A stretch of 64,000 bases of DNA from Deltaproteobacteria bacterium ADurb.Bin207 (lineage in GTDB: Bacteria; Myxococcota_A; Polyangia; Polyangiales; Polyangiaceae). The stretch spans positions 1 to 64,000 of the forward strand of contig MWCO01000018.1 of the NCBI GenBank assembly GCA_002070115.1. Direction: 5' to 3'. Of this stretch, positions 41,601 through 50,263 are shown in pieces; positions within the stretch are counted from its first letter, which is position 1; each line of letters starts with the position of its first letter. The notes beneath the pieces were generated by a model that saw only the letters and a list, made by a program, of their open reading frames with translations, made no database searches and was not told the origin of the DNA. A program made the position numbers and the translations under genes.

Positions 41601-44376
41601 CAGGCGTGGCGACCGTCCGCGTAGAGCACTGGCTCACTACGGTATCCACGGCGCGGCTGACGCTATGGTAGCCGTTTGTCCCCGCGCTCTCTCTCGCGGT
41701 CACCCACGTGCGTCGAATGAGTTCGATGTCCACAGCGACGCCCGACTGTCGACGACCCTCGGGATCGACAGCGAGGATTTGCGGACCGATCTCCGTGCCA
41801 CTTTGCGCGAAGCCCTCGTTGCCCGTCTGCAAAGCCAGGTAAAAGGCAGCGGGATGAACGGTCGCGTGCGAGAAAGAAGCGACAGTTTGACGTGATAAAT
41901 CCGTTACTTCCACTTCGCAGTTCACATACTCGGTGCCTCGCATTCCGGGCAATTCGAGCTTCGTGCCAGCTTCGCTTTTCCCTTGGGCGTCGAGCTTGCC
42001 TTGGGTTGCCAATAGCTGTGATGAATCGATGTAACCTTCTTCGCGATCTTGTTCGAAAGCGTGATCGGTCGTGATAAAATCATCCGTTTTTGGAACAGCG
42101 AACCAGGAAGGGCCGCGGGTAATCGTGGTGCGAAGCTCGGAACCGCTCATTGGCGCCCCGAATAAATAATCCCCTTGTGCCGAGCAGCGCACCTCGTCGC
42201 CGCGGATATACGATCGACGATTCAGATCGGTGGTGACTTTGAATTCTGACGCGCGGTACTCCGCGACGTTGAACGAACCCCAGGCGTGGACGGCGTCTGT
42301 ACCTCCGACGTTGGCTCCGATGCTGTAGTAGCCCAGTTCTGCCGTCGCGGGGATTTTGAACTCAAGGGCAAGCGTACCGAATTCCGAAAGAGTGGCATCG
42401 CGAGACAAAAGGTCATCGCCGTCGGGAGTGGAAACCGTGATTTTGGTGCTTTTCCCCACGGGCGTGGAGGTCCCCCTGGCCTCGGGCTGCCGGAAAATAC
42501 CCTTGATTTTGACGGTATCTCCCGGTCGATACACCCCTCGTTCCGTAAATACCATCCCGTAAGGCGACATCTCCCCGTACAAGTTGCTCGGAACATCGTA
42601 TCGCCAGGTGGAGATGATATCGCTTGCATTACGGTAGGCCCAATCATCCCCATGCTTGACCAGAATCAGCGAAGACCCTTCTTGACCTTTTGCCGGGAAC
42701 AACTTCGAACCATCCACGAGAGCCATACCGTGAGCGTCCGTGCGCACCACGAAATCGCTCGATGCCGCGGTTCCCGGGGTGCGAATGCGGACTTCCGCAC
42801 CTTCCACGGGTTTGCCGTCGGAAAGACGGTTGATCCAGACCAAGGAGCCAAATCGAGATACTTTGGCGCTGATGCCCAGATCCGTGACCTGCACCACCTG
42901 ATAGGCTTCTTGATTGCGGGCGTTAGGCGTGCCTGGCCGTGACATATAGCGTATTCCCACGACCATGGGACCGCGTTTCGCGCTGCCACCGAGAACGTCT
43001 GCGGGCCGTACGATTTGTTTGGCCGTGAGATTGGGAGCGGCTGCCGGATGCACACGCGTAAGCTTGGAGCCCGCTAGCTTCGAAAGCTGCTCAAAGCTCG
43101 GACGAGTCGCGGAAGACAGTAGGCGAAGCCCATCATCGTCGACCTTCACCGTAAGCAAATCCATGCTCGGGACGTTGACCGACGCCACCGCGATGTCACG
43201 CGTCGAAGTGGGCTCGAAATATGTCCCTCGAACACCAATCTCCGCTTGAGGCCAAAGATCGTCGAACTCCAATTGAATGACTTGGTCTCGGCCTAATCGC
43301 TGCCCGTACTTGTCTCGCAAGTTGCCGTTGATGCGAATGGTGTACGTTCCCGCGGGACGAAAGGCCCCATCGATCTGAATCCGCTCGGTTTCGTAATCGT
43401 CTCCCGCGCCCTCCCACCACTTCAAAGGGAGCGCTGGGGTCACCGATATCGCTTTTTTGGCCTCTGCATACGCCACTGGGTTGGTAAACCCAATCGATAC
43501 GGAATTTCGCGGGGCACACTTGCCCTTCGGTGTATCTTTGGGACAGTAAGTTTCGGCAACTTGAAGGGGACCGTAGGTTTCATATTCGAAAAAGGCCGGG
43601 GCATTTGCCGTCAATGGTCCCTCGATACCTTTTATTGAAGCGTCGACAGTGAGCTGAATCTTCGCCGCTAAAGGCAAAGGACGTGTCGGAACGAGTTCAG
43701 CAAGCTTGGGATTGTCCGTGTCCGGGCGACGAACCTCGAAAGGAATGGGGGTGCCCTTGGCAAGTGCGGTAATCTTGATGGCGCGACGGAGTTCGTTGTC
43801 GGCAATGGGCTGGTTGAATTGAAGCGCGAAATGCGCTGCGGGTGTCAACCCCGTCGAACCATTCCACGGGGTTGTGCTCACCAATTGTGGACGTTGGGTG
43901 CTGAACCGTAGCTCATAAGCGGAAGGCAACGTGGAACCATCGAGGCAACGCGTTCCTTGCGGCACGGTGACGATGAAATCGGTGGCTTTCGGCAGGTGTC
44001 CCTCGGGGGCAAAATACAAGCCATGGGTGCCGATCCAACGCCAAGCTCCCGGGATTTCAGGCGAAATCTTGGCGGGGGAAGGAGCTTCCTCACCTGCCAA
44101 CCCGAGTGGGCGCATCGGACGATTGAAGACCAAGGAGACTTCGGCGGCATCTGTTGTTTCCCCTTGGGGAGCACCAAAAACAACACCAAAAGGCTGGTCG
44201 GAAATATGCGCGTTTTCCAGTTGAGCCAGGGATAAGGTGTGGTTCGGTGTGACCGTCGGTGCCTTTTCGCCATGAAAACAGCTCACCGCAGCCACCATGA
44301 CGATTAAGGTAAAAGGCGCCGGACGAAGCTTGCTCACGAATGGTCGAATCATACCGCGAAAAGAATGTGTACTCAT
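38638..44376 (-). CDS. Alpha-2-macroglobulin-like lipoprotein with thioester
   Basis: 1912 residues from the ATG after GGGG (an upstream ATG gives seven more). The leader ends in a lipobox (AVSC, Cys near 34), so it is anchored in the envelope. Macroglobulin MG repeats run through the first two thirds, with the bait-like region and A2M domain near 1100-1300 (LPDSLTSYRIMAVVVGATDQ). The thioester is intact: Cys1403 in YPYECTEQLASR. The helical thioester domain follows (HPWVSAYALWSLYHAKK, GGEKGRDELI) and a C-terminal domain to the end. Bacterial A2Ms trap and cross-link attacking proteases in the periplasm or outside, often beside a pbpC gene; none is seen here. Long for the family (about 1650 in E. 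coli). Confidence 0.92.
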   Translation of the reverse strand: MSTHSFRGMIRPFVSKLRPAPFTLIVMVAAVSCFHGEKAPTVTPNHTLSLAQLENAHISDQPFGVVFGAPQGETTDAAEVSLVFNRPMRPLGLAGEEAPSPAKISPEIPGAWRWIGTHGLYFAPEGHLPKATDFIVTVPQGTRCLDGSTLPSAYELRFSTQRPQLVSTTPWNGSTGLTPAAHFALQFNQPIADNELRRAIKITALAKGTPIPFEVRRPDTDNPKLAELVPTRPLPLAAKIQLTVDASIKGIEGPLTANAPAFFEYETYGPLQVAETYCPKDTPKGKCAPRNSVSIGFTNPVAYAEAKKAISVTPALPLKWWEGAGDDYETERIQIDGAFRPAGTYTIRINGNLRDKYGQRLGRDQVIQLEFDDLWPQAEIGVRGTYFEPTSTRDIAVASVNVPSMDLLTVKVDDDGLRLLSSATRPSFEQLSKLAGSKLTRVHPAAAPNLTAKQIVRPADVLGGSAKRGPMVVGIRYMSRPGTPNARNQEAYQVVQVTDLGISAKVSRFGSLVWINRLSDGKPVEGAEVRIRTPGTAASSDFVVRTDAHGMALVDGSKLFPAKGQEGSSLILVKHGDDWAYRNASDIISTWRYDVPSNLYGEMSPYGMVFTERGVYRPGDTVKIKGIFRQPEARGTSTPVGKSTKITVSTPDGDDLLSRDATLSEFGTLALEFKIPATAELGYYSIGANVGGTDAVHAWGSFNVAEYRASEFKVTTDLNRRSYIRGDEVRCSAQGDYLFGAPMSGSELRTTITRGPSWFAVPKTDDFITTDHAFEQDREEGYIDSSQLLATQGKLDAQGKSEAGTKLELPGMRGTEYVNCEVEVTDLSRQTVASFSHATVHPAAFYLALQTGNEGFAQSGTEIGPQILAVDPEGRRQSGVAVDIELIRRTWVTARESAGTNGYHSVSRAVDTVVSQCSTRTVATPASCNLKVPTAGYFILRAKAKDARGNPVAASTYLYATGSGESGWAEHDDMRVELVPDKTSYEVGQTARILVKSPFQNAEALVTVERAGIYSHRRMQLHGSMPTLSIPITADFHPNAYVSVVLLRGRSKAAPAQWNAPDVGAPAFRIGYANLQINPESKRLNVEVNANKKDYRPGEQVAVDLQIRDRAGKGQRAEVTLYAVDEGVLMLTDYKTPDPIPIFTEPHPLRVGFTEARTDLARLTLSPFASTVGEDKGLDGGGGGAARSDFRQSVYFNPSLITDESGKAKATFKLPDSLTSYRIMAVVVGATDQFGFGQSTVTTSLPLLARPAFPRVLRAGDEIDAGVVLTSKTLPKSAIDVKATVQGLELVGESVRQVELDKGQSREVRFRFRANSVGNAKVRFHVQGGGEQDSVEITKAVRAPTSLESVALYGSTRSATGEMLGDLSAIRTDVGSINVSVASTALVGLAGSVEYLTEYPYECTEQLASRLVPLIPLRELARLYSLPLPKNTDAFITNTVTKLVRRQRYDGGFGLWDESRTSHPWVSAYALWSLYHAKKAGASVPKKTIENGRTYLRRYLDDYETASHGLTTAAFVMDILAEMGVSDPGYMNRLFDQRADLPLFAKAYLAHAMAMGGGDEKGRDELIRDIEGHIRVQGNQALVTENLGDAYAELMDSTTRTNALVLRALLSVKKNHALAEPMTRGLLGARQQGTWRNTQEAAYALLALDEYRKAQEFEEPDFTATVWLGDEQILQQAMTGRSVKSTETILPASRMVKAGGNTLAFQRGGNGKGTLHYEARLRYARKQLPKEPIDRGFFVQKAMRVVTPESLASSIRSVPSGMDRFPSPRGGELVLVDLLVVAPQPHDYVIIEDPIPAGLEAIDASLATTAGSLAIAGFGGEDDALDDIPSPREQQDALARGGVLLPSWFRQELRDDRALFFVDHMAAGMYHYRYLARATTIGRFVMPSTRVESMYQPEIFGRTGATMIDVKP

Positions 44377-44691
44377 GGGTGTCCCCGGGTTGAGCAATGA
44401 TCGTGCCTGGAAAAATCAACCGCAAATTCGCATAAGCACTGCGTCTTGCCATACACAGGCTCGTGGACCTGTAGACACGCTTCGAAGCCTATCGGTGGAT
44501 GAGACGCCAACGAAAACACACGCGATCCACCGATGGTCGATAACGTAGCGAACATGGGTTGGCTCGTCGACCAGGAATCAATCCAACGGTTCACTCCTTG
44601 CCGAACTCGTGCCATCGGCAACGACTCGTTACGTTTACCTGTTCGAAGGGATATGCGTTGGCTTGAAAGGCTTCGCGCCCAAGGGATTCAA
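44377..44691. other. Gap between the macroglobulin and PrsW-like genes
   Basis: 315 bases with no supported gene on either strand. It holds the 10-bp inverted repeat at 44491-44534 and must contain the promoter of the macroglobulin gene. No clear -35/-10 pair is visible. Confidence 0.4.
44491..44534. promoter_or_regulatory. Perfect 10-bp inverted repeat
   Basis: ATCGGTGGAT (44491-44500) and ATCCACCGAT (44525-44534) are exact inverted copies with 24 bases between them. It lies downstream of the PrsW-like gene and about 115 bases upstream of the macroglobulin start, both on the minus strand. No T-run follows, so an operator or a looped mRNA structure is more likely than a terminator. Confidence 0.5.
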
Positions 44692-46059
44692 TTACCTAAC
44701 GTTTCCGCCTGGACCCCATCCTCCCTGCCCTCCAGGCGGATAGCCTTGCTGCGGCGGATAACCTTGCTGCGGCGGATAGCCTTGCTGCGGCGGATAACCT
44801 TGCTGCGGCGGATAGCCTTGCTGTGGCGGATAGCCTTGCTGTGGCGGATAAGCACCGATGGGGCCAGCCGCGGCAGGTTGAGGGGATGCGGCGCCGGACT
44901 GTTGTCTGAGCCGTGCGATTTCTTGGCGTAACGGGACGATGAAGTCCACGCTGATGGTTCGTTTTTTCCCTTTGGTGGCTCGTGCGACATGCCACTTTTT
45001 GAGGGCGAGGGTCGCGCAGGAATGGACGAAGGCACGGCCTTTCATCCCGCGGCTGAACATCGCTTTCGTTCTTCCAATGGGAGAGCAGACCCATTGGAGT
45101 TCTTGCTGCGATATGGTTCCGATGGCGACCTCATCGGTCAGGAATTTTCGTATGATGATGCCTTCTCGAACGACGAGGCCGATCATCAAAATCGTGAATA
45201 AAAACACGAAGAAAATATATGTCAGGATAGTCAAGGCAATGACGGGTAGGTTGAGGATGGCCGACAACAATGCCGAGCCATTCCACACGGCGTGCAAGGT
45301 CACAGCGAGGATGAATCCCACCAAGGGAGCCAGGATTTTCAACCACAATCGCGTTGTTTCACGCGCTATCCCCAGACCGAGCCCGGTCATCGACGTATAG
45401 AGCGGGTGGCCCCACGGGCTCAAGACGCCGCGTACGAAGAAGGTACCCGTGATGGCCTCCCAGGCTTTGTCATCATTGCAAGCCGATTGGTTGAAGGCCG
45501 CGAATCCCGAGTTTCCGTAGTAGATGACGTTTTCCACGCACGCGAAACCAAGGGCCGCGAACGTGGCGTAGATGACACCGTCGACGATCCCATCGAATTC
45601 GGTTCGAAGGAAAATGAATACGCCGAAAACGAAAAGCCCTTTCCAGAATTCCTCAAAGATGGGAGCGCTGATGACGCTGCCGATAAAAGCGGAGCCGACA
45701 TCGCCGCCAACGAGTCCCCCTGCAATTCCCAAGAAGGTATTGATGGCCCCGGACAAACCGGTGGCGGCGAAGCCTCCCCAGATGAAAGCGAGCAACAACG
45801 CCCACCATGGCTCCGGATCGAATCGGTCGATGACCACGGGAACGAAAAGGTAGGCAATGACGGCTGGGAACGCGAGGCATGCTCCTATGAACATGTAGTA
45901 AAAGTAATTACCGACGCCGCAGCGGGACTGTTCGAACAACGGAGCGAGCGCGAAAAGGAATAGAAGAAGGCCGACTCCGGTGAGCAACAGGAGCAAGTAC
46001 AGAAGAGCGCCAACAATCTTGCGCCCCCGGTCCGTGGGCATGCTTGTCGCAGATTGCAT
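44692..46059 (-). CDS. PrsW-like intramembrane protease with C-terminal repeat tail
   Basis: About 455 residues (start uncertain; ATG at 46059, 46041 or 46098). Eight or so hydrophobic helices with PrsW motifs: DPEPWW, APIFEEFWK (catalytic Glu pair), DGVIYATFAALGFACVEN, HPLYTSMTGLGLG, and HAVWN. In B. subtilis PrsW cuts anti-sigma factor RsiW; here it may act on anti-sigma proteins or other membrane substrates. The C-terminal 120 residues are soluble; a Gln/Pro part holds six or more GYPPQQ hexapeptides encoded by an 18-bp tandem repeat. The tail resembles those of prion-like or low-complexity phase-separating linkers, but this is only a guess. Confidence 0.85.
   Translation of the reverse strand: MQSATSMPTDRGRKIVGALLYLLLLLTGVGLLLFLFALAPLFEQSRCGVGNYFYYMFIGACLAFPAVIAYLFVPVVIDRFDPEPWWALLLAFIWGGFAATGLSGAINTFLGIAGGLVGGDVGSAFIGSVISAPIFEEFWKGLFVFGVFIFLRTEFDGIVDGVIYATFAALGFACVENVIYYGNSGFAAFNQSACNDDKAWEAITGTFFVRGVLSPWGHPLYTSMTGLGLGIARETTRLWLKILAPLVGFILAVTLHAVWNGSALLSAILNLPVIALTILTYIFFVFLFTILMIGLVVREGIIIRKFLTDEVAIGTISQQELQWVCSPIGRTKAMFSRGMKGRAFVHSCATLALKKWHVARATKGKKRTISVDFIVPLRQEIARLRQQSGAASPQPAAAGPIGAYPPQQGYPPQQGYPPQQGYPPQQGYPPQQGYPPQQGYPPGGQGGWGPGGNVR
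44735..44850. repeat. 18-bp tandem repeat coding GYPPQQ hexapeptides
   Basis: Six full copies and a partial seventh of an 18-base unit GGCGGATARCCTTGCTGY (plus strand) lie in the 3' end of the PrsW-like gene. Copies differ only at the R and Y positions. The low divergence suggests recent slippage or gene conversion, so copy number may vary between strains. Confidence 0.85.
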
Positions 46060-46314
46060 AGGTAGACGTATCACACCTGAATCCGTCCGTCCGGTCAACG
46101 TAGAAGTCTGTCCAAGGACGAAACGGTTTGGCGTGCGCGAGGTTTCCAGCCCAGACCGCGAACGATAGAGCGGGTCGCGATGAGAAGCCGATGAATGAGG
46201 AGTGGCTGCCGTTAGGTCGACTCCACCCCCGCTCTTCGCCGCTCCTACCCGAAATTTCTCCTTTGCTTTCTGCTCCCGCTACGATGGGAGCGCCCCCGAC
46301 CGACAGGAGAAACC

Positions 46315-47439
46315 ATGGACCTGCTTGATCAAAACCGTCGCTATGACTTCGACCGGGTCTTTCGCCTCATCGTTGCCGTGGCGTCAATCGTGGGCGGATA
46401 TTGGTTGCTCGCTTACCTATCGGAAATCCTCGTTCCGTTCGGGATCGCCTTCGTGTTGGCCTATTTGCTCAATCCCATTGCGACGAAAATCCAAAAAAAG
46501 ACGGGAAATCGAATACTTGCGGTGGCCTTGACCCTTCTGATCTTCCTCGGGGCGCTCGTGCTCGTTTTGGGCCTTCTGGTTCCCCGTGTCATTTCCGAAC
46601 TGTCGGGTATCTCGCAATTCTTGGCGGAGTACGCGCATAAGGGACCGGAAGTATGGCAGCAAATGAGAGAGCGGCTGCCACCTCAGGCCATTACCGTTTT
46701 GCAGGACCTGCTGCGCTCGGAAAAAATGCAGGACTTGGCAGCTTTGGCGGCGCAGAAGGCCGCTCCAGGTCTGTGGGGAGTCGTCACTGGTGCCATGAGC
46801 ACCATCGTCGCTTTGATGACCGTCATCATCGTATTGATGTATCTCGCTTTTTTGCTCATCGACTTTCAACGAGTGCAGTCTTCATGGAAAGAGTATCTTC
46901 CCCCCAATCATCGCGATGCGATCGTCGAATTCCTCGAGGACTTCAACACCGCTCTTTCCAAGTATTTCCGCGGCCAAACGATCGTTGCGCTAGCGGTAGG
47001 AATCCTATTTGCCATCGGCTTCAGCATCGTTGGCATTCGACTCGCCATCGTATTGGGTCTGTTCATCGGACTGCTGAACATGGTCCCGTACTTGCAAAAC
47101 GTCGCTTTGGTTCCAGCGTTTCTTCTTGCCTTGTTGCGTTACCTGGAACGGGGGGAAGGATTCTGGTGGTATATCATCGGCGTCGCTCTCGTGTTCATCG
47201 TCGTTCAGATCATTCAAGATGCGATACTCGTTCCCAAGATCATGGGTGATGTGACGGGACTGCGTCCGGCTGTGATCATGCTGAGCATTTTTATTTGGGG
47301 CAAGCTACTCGGTTTCATGGGGTTGTTGCTTGCCATTCCTTTGACTGTGCTTGCGGTGACTTATTACGAAAGGTTGATTGAACGCCAACGCCAGCAAGCG
47401 CGAAGATTGGAGAGCGAACGAGCCAATGGTTCGACGTGA
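46315..47439 (+). CDS. AI-2E family (PerM/YdiK-like) transporter
   Basis: 374 residues; AGGAGA lies five to six bases upstream. About eight transmembrane helices with a typical family layout: LLAYLSEILVPFGIAFVLAY, LLNPIATKIQKKTGNR, then a periplasmic/soluble segment, and VVQIIQDAILVPKIMGDVTG, LRPAVIMLSIFIWGKLLGFM, GLLLAIPLTVLAVTYYERLI. Members move small hydrophilic molecules or Na+/H+ and have been linked to autoinducer-2 export, but the substrate is not known from sequence. A charged C-terminal tail (RQQARRLESERANGST). Monocistronic, as nothing follows closely. Confidence 0.88.
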   Translation: MDLLDQNRRYDFDRVFRLIVAVASIVGGYWLLAYLSEILVPFGIAFVLAYLLNPIATKIQKKTGNRILAVALTLLIFLGALVLVLGLLVPRVISELSGISQFLAEYAHKGPEVWQQMRERLPPQAITVLQDLLRSEKMQDLAALAAQKAAPGLWGVVTGAMSTIVALMTVIIVLMYLAFLLIDFQRVQSSWKEYLPPNHRDAIVEFLEDFNTALSKYFRGQTIVALAVGILFAIGFSIVGIRLAIVLGLFIGLLNMVPYLQNVALVPAFLLALLRYLERGEGFWWYIIGVALVFIVVQIIQDAILVPKIMGDVTGLRPAVIMLSIFIWGKLLGFMGLLLAIPLTVLAVTYYERLIERQRQQARRLESERANGST

Positions 47440-47553
47440 TTGCGGAACGTTGAGGTTCGGCTTTTCCCATTATCGTTTCGATTTCGTTCCGTGGCGTGGG
47501 CAGCGAACGGGGACGATGCAATTTGAAACGGTGCTGCTACAGTCCATCCTCCC

Positions 47554-48354
47554 ATGAGCGGCGAACGACTCGTTGCGGTTTCCACGACGGCCCCACCGTC
47601 TTCGGTAATGGGGAGCCGCTCCGCCAATGGGCCGGATACGGGCGAGCCGCGCGAGTGTAGCGTTGTGGAAAGCTACTTGCATGATCCTTCGCTTCGCTAC
47701 ACCTCCGTGGCCTTCGCGGGGCCTTCAGTCCTTCAGGCGGTCTTGATGATGGGCGGCTTCGTCGCTGGCCTCGCCCTATTCGTGACTCCGATCGTTCGAC
47801 AACTTTCTCTGTCGGAATTTTCGTTTTGGTCGTTGGCCTCGATCCTGGGAATCCCCATTTGTCTCGAACTATTGGTTCCCTTGCGAGATATGTGGCGGGA
47901 GTTGCATCATCGGCTCCGCTTCCGCGTGCTTTTTCGACCGGTCGAGCTGGGGTTGGAGCGGGCGGTCCCGCAACCGGCGACCACTCTCCGCTACGAAATC
48001 CACCTTTCCCCCCGTCGAAAAGTCAAACTCGATGCCGTCCAAATGAGACTCGTCTTTTGGGAAAGCTGGCAAGCACAATCCCGTCTTCGATTCTTTCGTT
48101 TGCCGCGACGCTCGATAGAAAAGCAAGGGCACGACTTGGTGCGCCAGCAGATGGGACCAATTCAACTCGACAAAAAACAGCACGCGGTGATCCGCGGTTC
48201 GATCCGTATTCCCGTGGCTCGCCCTTCGGAACACCATCGGGGAAAAAGGAAACATATTTCTTACGTCAACCTGACCATCACCCTCGAATCGCAGCGCCCC
48301 GGTCAGACGATACGCGGTAATTGCCCCCATCTTGTCACGTTTCCGTGGATGTGA
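47554..48354 (+). CDS. Two-helix membrane protein of unknown function
   Basis: 266 residues. An N-terminal polar part (1-55), two hydrophobic segments near 58-80 and 90-110, then a basic beta-rich domain (115-266) with phrases VRFRPVELGLERAV-like, EIHLSPRRKVKLDAVQMRLV and ISYVNLTITLESQRPGQTIR. The C-terminal part is reminiscent of arrestin-like or Ig folds but I do not recognise a family. It lies between the AI-2E gene and the phosphoribosyltransferase gene, same direction. The codon pattern supports a real gene. Confidence 0.6.
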   Translation: MSGERLVAVSTTAPPSSVMGSRSANGPDTGEPRECSVVESYLHDPSLRYTSVAFAGPSVLQAVLMMGGFVAGLALFVTPIVRQLSLSEFSFWSLASILGIPICLELLVPLRDMWRELHHRLRFRVLFRPVELGLERAVPQPATTLRYEIHLSPRRKVKLDAVQMRLVFWESWQAQSRLRFFRLPRRSIEKQGHDLVRQQMGPIQLDKKQHAVIRGSIRIPVARPSEHHRGKRKHISYVNLTITLESQRPGQTIRGNCPHLVTFPWM

Positions 48355-48432
48355 TCGCGCAACCAGCTAGCCCCCGCTTCGGCCCGGTTGATCCTCTGCC
48401 CCTGTTCGTTCCCCTTTTGCTAGCATGCCACC

Positions 48433-49632
48433 ATGGTGCAGCTCCTGCACATCCATCCCGATTCGTTTCTCGTCGATTCTTTCCGCCTCGGAAAAAAAGT
48501 GTATCTAAGCGGTTTTCGTCCCAAACACGCCATCTCCCTGTGGCGTGGAGGGACTCCCGTCGGCCTCGGTGTCGATGCCTTCTTTCGTAGCCGCGGTTTG
48601 CGCATCAACCACACCACTATCGCCACTGACTCTTACGTCGGTATCTCCCAACAAGCCCAGGTAACCGTAAAAAATCTCGAACACCTCGTCCAGGTCGTTT
48701 GCCCCGAGGATGGCTTGCTCATCATCGATGACGTTTACGAATCCGGAAACACAATCCGTCGTGTGGTTGAGCTGTTACGACAAAAAGCTCGCGAAAATGC
48801 CCCAAAAGACATTGTCGTCGCGGCCGTGCATTCCAAACCCGGGCGCAGCAGTTACCACGAACTCCCAGTCATTGCCCTCGAAGAAATCGCCGACGATGTA
48901 TGGATCGATTACCCACACGAATTGGCCGATCTCGTGGACCCTTCCGATCCGGAAGATCGTCGCATTCGCGAAAAGGACGAGGAAATCTGGCGTATTTTGC
49001 GCTCGGGCCCTTCCTCCCGTTCCGAGGTGGAGCGGACGGGAGCCTATACGTATTTCTCACCTCGAGAGATGCTTCTCGACAGCGTTCGCCTCGGCGTGAA
49101 CATCGCGCATGATCGGAGCTTTCGACCCGACTTCATCATCGCATTGTGGCCCGGCGGTGTTCACGCGGGCCTGCCCATCCACGAAGTCTACAAGTATTTT
49201 CAAGCGAAAGCCGGTGGCGTCGGCAAAACCCCCGATCATATCAGCGTCAATACCTACCCCACCCGTTTGAGTTATCGCACGCAGATCTTGGGCCTGCACT
49301 ATCTCGAAGATCATATCAACAAAGATGACAACATTCTCATCGTGGATACGACGTTTCGCGCTGGCCGTCTCGTCAATGCCGTCGTGGCAAGCTTGAAAGA
49401 AGCACTGCGCCGCAATCTGGATCTCGAACGCGTGCGCGTGGCGTCGATTTACTTCAACCCCGATGACCGAAGCACCTGGACCGTACGCCCTGATATTCGA
49501 CGTCCCGACTATTTCTTACGGACCGTTCGTAATGAAGTAGTGTACCCCCACAGCATCCATAATTTTCCGAACCCGCGAAAAGACCTGGCGCAACTCAACC
49601 CATCGCTCTGGAACGTGCTGTACGAAGACTGA
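48433..49632 (+). CDS. Fused double phosphoribosyltransferase (second half degenerate)
   Basis: 399 residues made of two homologous halves. Each carries DSxRLG, RPxxxIxLWxGG and a C-terminal (V/I)(L/I)I(V/I)D segment. In the first half this PRPP-binding motif is LLIIDDVYESGNT (95-107), near the usual DDxxxTG. In the second it is ILIVDTTFRAGRL (301-313), where the second Asp is Thr. Related single-domain proteins are small hypoxanthine/xanthine phosphoribosyltransferases that move a phosphoribosyl group to a purine. The fusion gives a built-in pseudo-dimer with one possibly dead site. No purine genes are nearby. No clear ribosome site before the ATG; its 3' end is four bases from the convergent PilZ gene. 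Confidence 0.85.
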   Translation: MVQLLHIHPDSFLVDSFRLGKKVYLSGFRPKHAISLWRGGTPVGLGVDAFFRSRGLRINHTTIATDSYVGISQQAQVTVKNLEHLVQVVCPEDGLLIIDDVYESGNTIRRVVELLRQKARENAPKDIVVAAVHSKPGRSSYHELPVIALEEIADDVWIDYPHELADLVDPSDPEDRRIREKDEEIWRILRSGPSSRSEVERTGAYTYFSPREMLLDSVRLGVNIAHDRSFRPDFIIALWPGGVHAGLPIHEVYKYFQAKAGGVGKTPDHISVNTYPTRLSYRTQILGLHYLEDHINKDDNILIVDTTFRAGRLVNAVVASLKEALRRNLDLERVRVASIYFNPDDRSTWTVRPDIRRPDYFLRTVRNEVVYPHSIHNFPNPRKDLAQLNPSLWNVLYED

Positions 49633-49635
49633 CGT

Positions 49636-50037
49636 TCAACGTCGTTCCGGATCGGCCGTCTTGAACAAACCTAGCTTGGCTTGCCGTTCGGCAAGCGCTT
49701 TGATCGCTTCCTCGTGCTCCGTGGCCGGCTCGTCAAATTCGACCGCAACGCTGAAAGACCACAGCGTGCTTCCATCTCCCCATGGTTCGACACGAACGAC
49801 ATTGCCCGTGGCCGTACCCGGTTGCTCCGAGTTCGCAGTAATATAAAGACTCAAACGCACGCGATCGCCAACCTCGGGACGCGCCCGCGTCAACAGCCGC
49901 GCTCCCGTAATGCTAAGATCGCGGATGATCGCCGACCGCGTGACGCCCGCATCTTCAATATAGGCGGGAAAGCAAGCGAGATGTCGAGGTTCACGCCGTC
50001 GATCCTGATTCGCATTGTCCGAATTATTGTCTGCCAT
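49636..50037 (-). CDS. PilZ-domain protein (cyclic-di-GMP binding type)
   Basis: 133 residues from the ATG with AGGA upstream; the longer frame adds a poor N-terminus. The PilZ signature is present: RRREPRHLACFPAYI (RxxxR type) and IRDLSITGARLLT (D/NxSxxG type), followed by a beta-barrel (GDRVRLSLYITANSEQPGTA). Both c-di-GMP motifs are recognisable. Such single-domain PilZ proteins in myxobacteria act in motility and envelope regulation. It faces the phosphoribosyltransferase gene with a three-base gap, and its promoter is in the 226-base region upstream, which has no other gene that I can support. Confidence 0.85.
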   Translation of the reverse strand: MADNNSDNANQDRRREPRHLACFPAYIEDAGVTRSAIIRDLSITGARLLTRARPEVGDRVRLSLYITANSEQPGTATGNVVRVEPWGDGSTLWSFSVAVEFDEPATEHEEAIKALAERQAKLGLFKTADPERR

Positions 50038-50263
50038 CTCGAATTCCTGTCGGGCGAGTTGCTGGCGACGCCCTGTGGGAATTCTTTTAACATGCATTAC
50101 CAAAGGTACGCCACCGTTGTGCCTGGCAGGCTCGAGTTTCCATGGCTCGGCGGATGCGGTTTCGCGGTAGTACTTCCCATGATGAGCGAAAATTGGGGAC
50201 GTCAAGACGTTAGGCTGGCCGTGGGGGAGCCTTGTCGCAAAAAGGCGGCGAAGAGGTGATGGC

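Noticed and set aside
42286-42942. Plus-strand frames opposite the macroglobulin gene
   Set aside because: Shadows of the long minus-strand gene, which carries MG, A2M and thioester features throughout.
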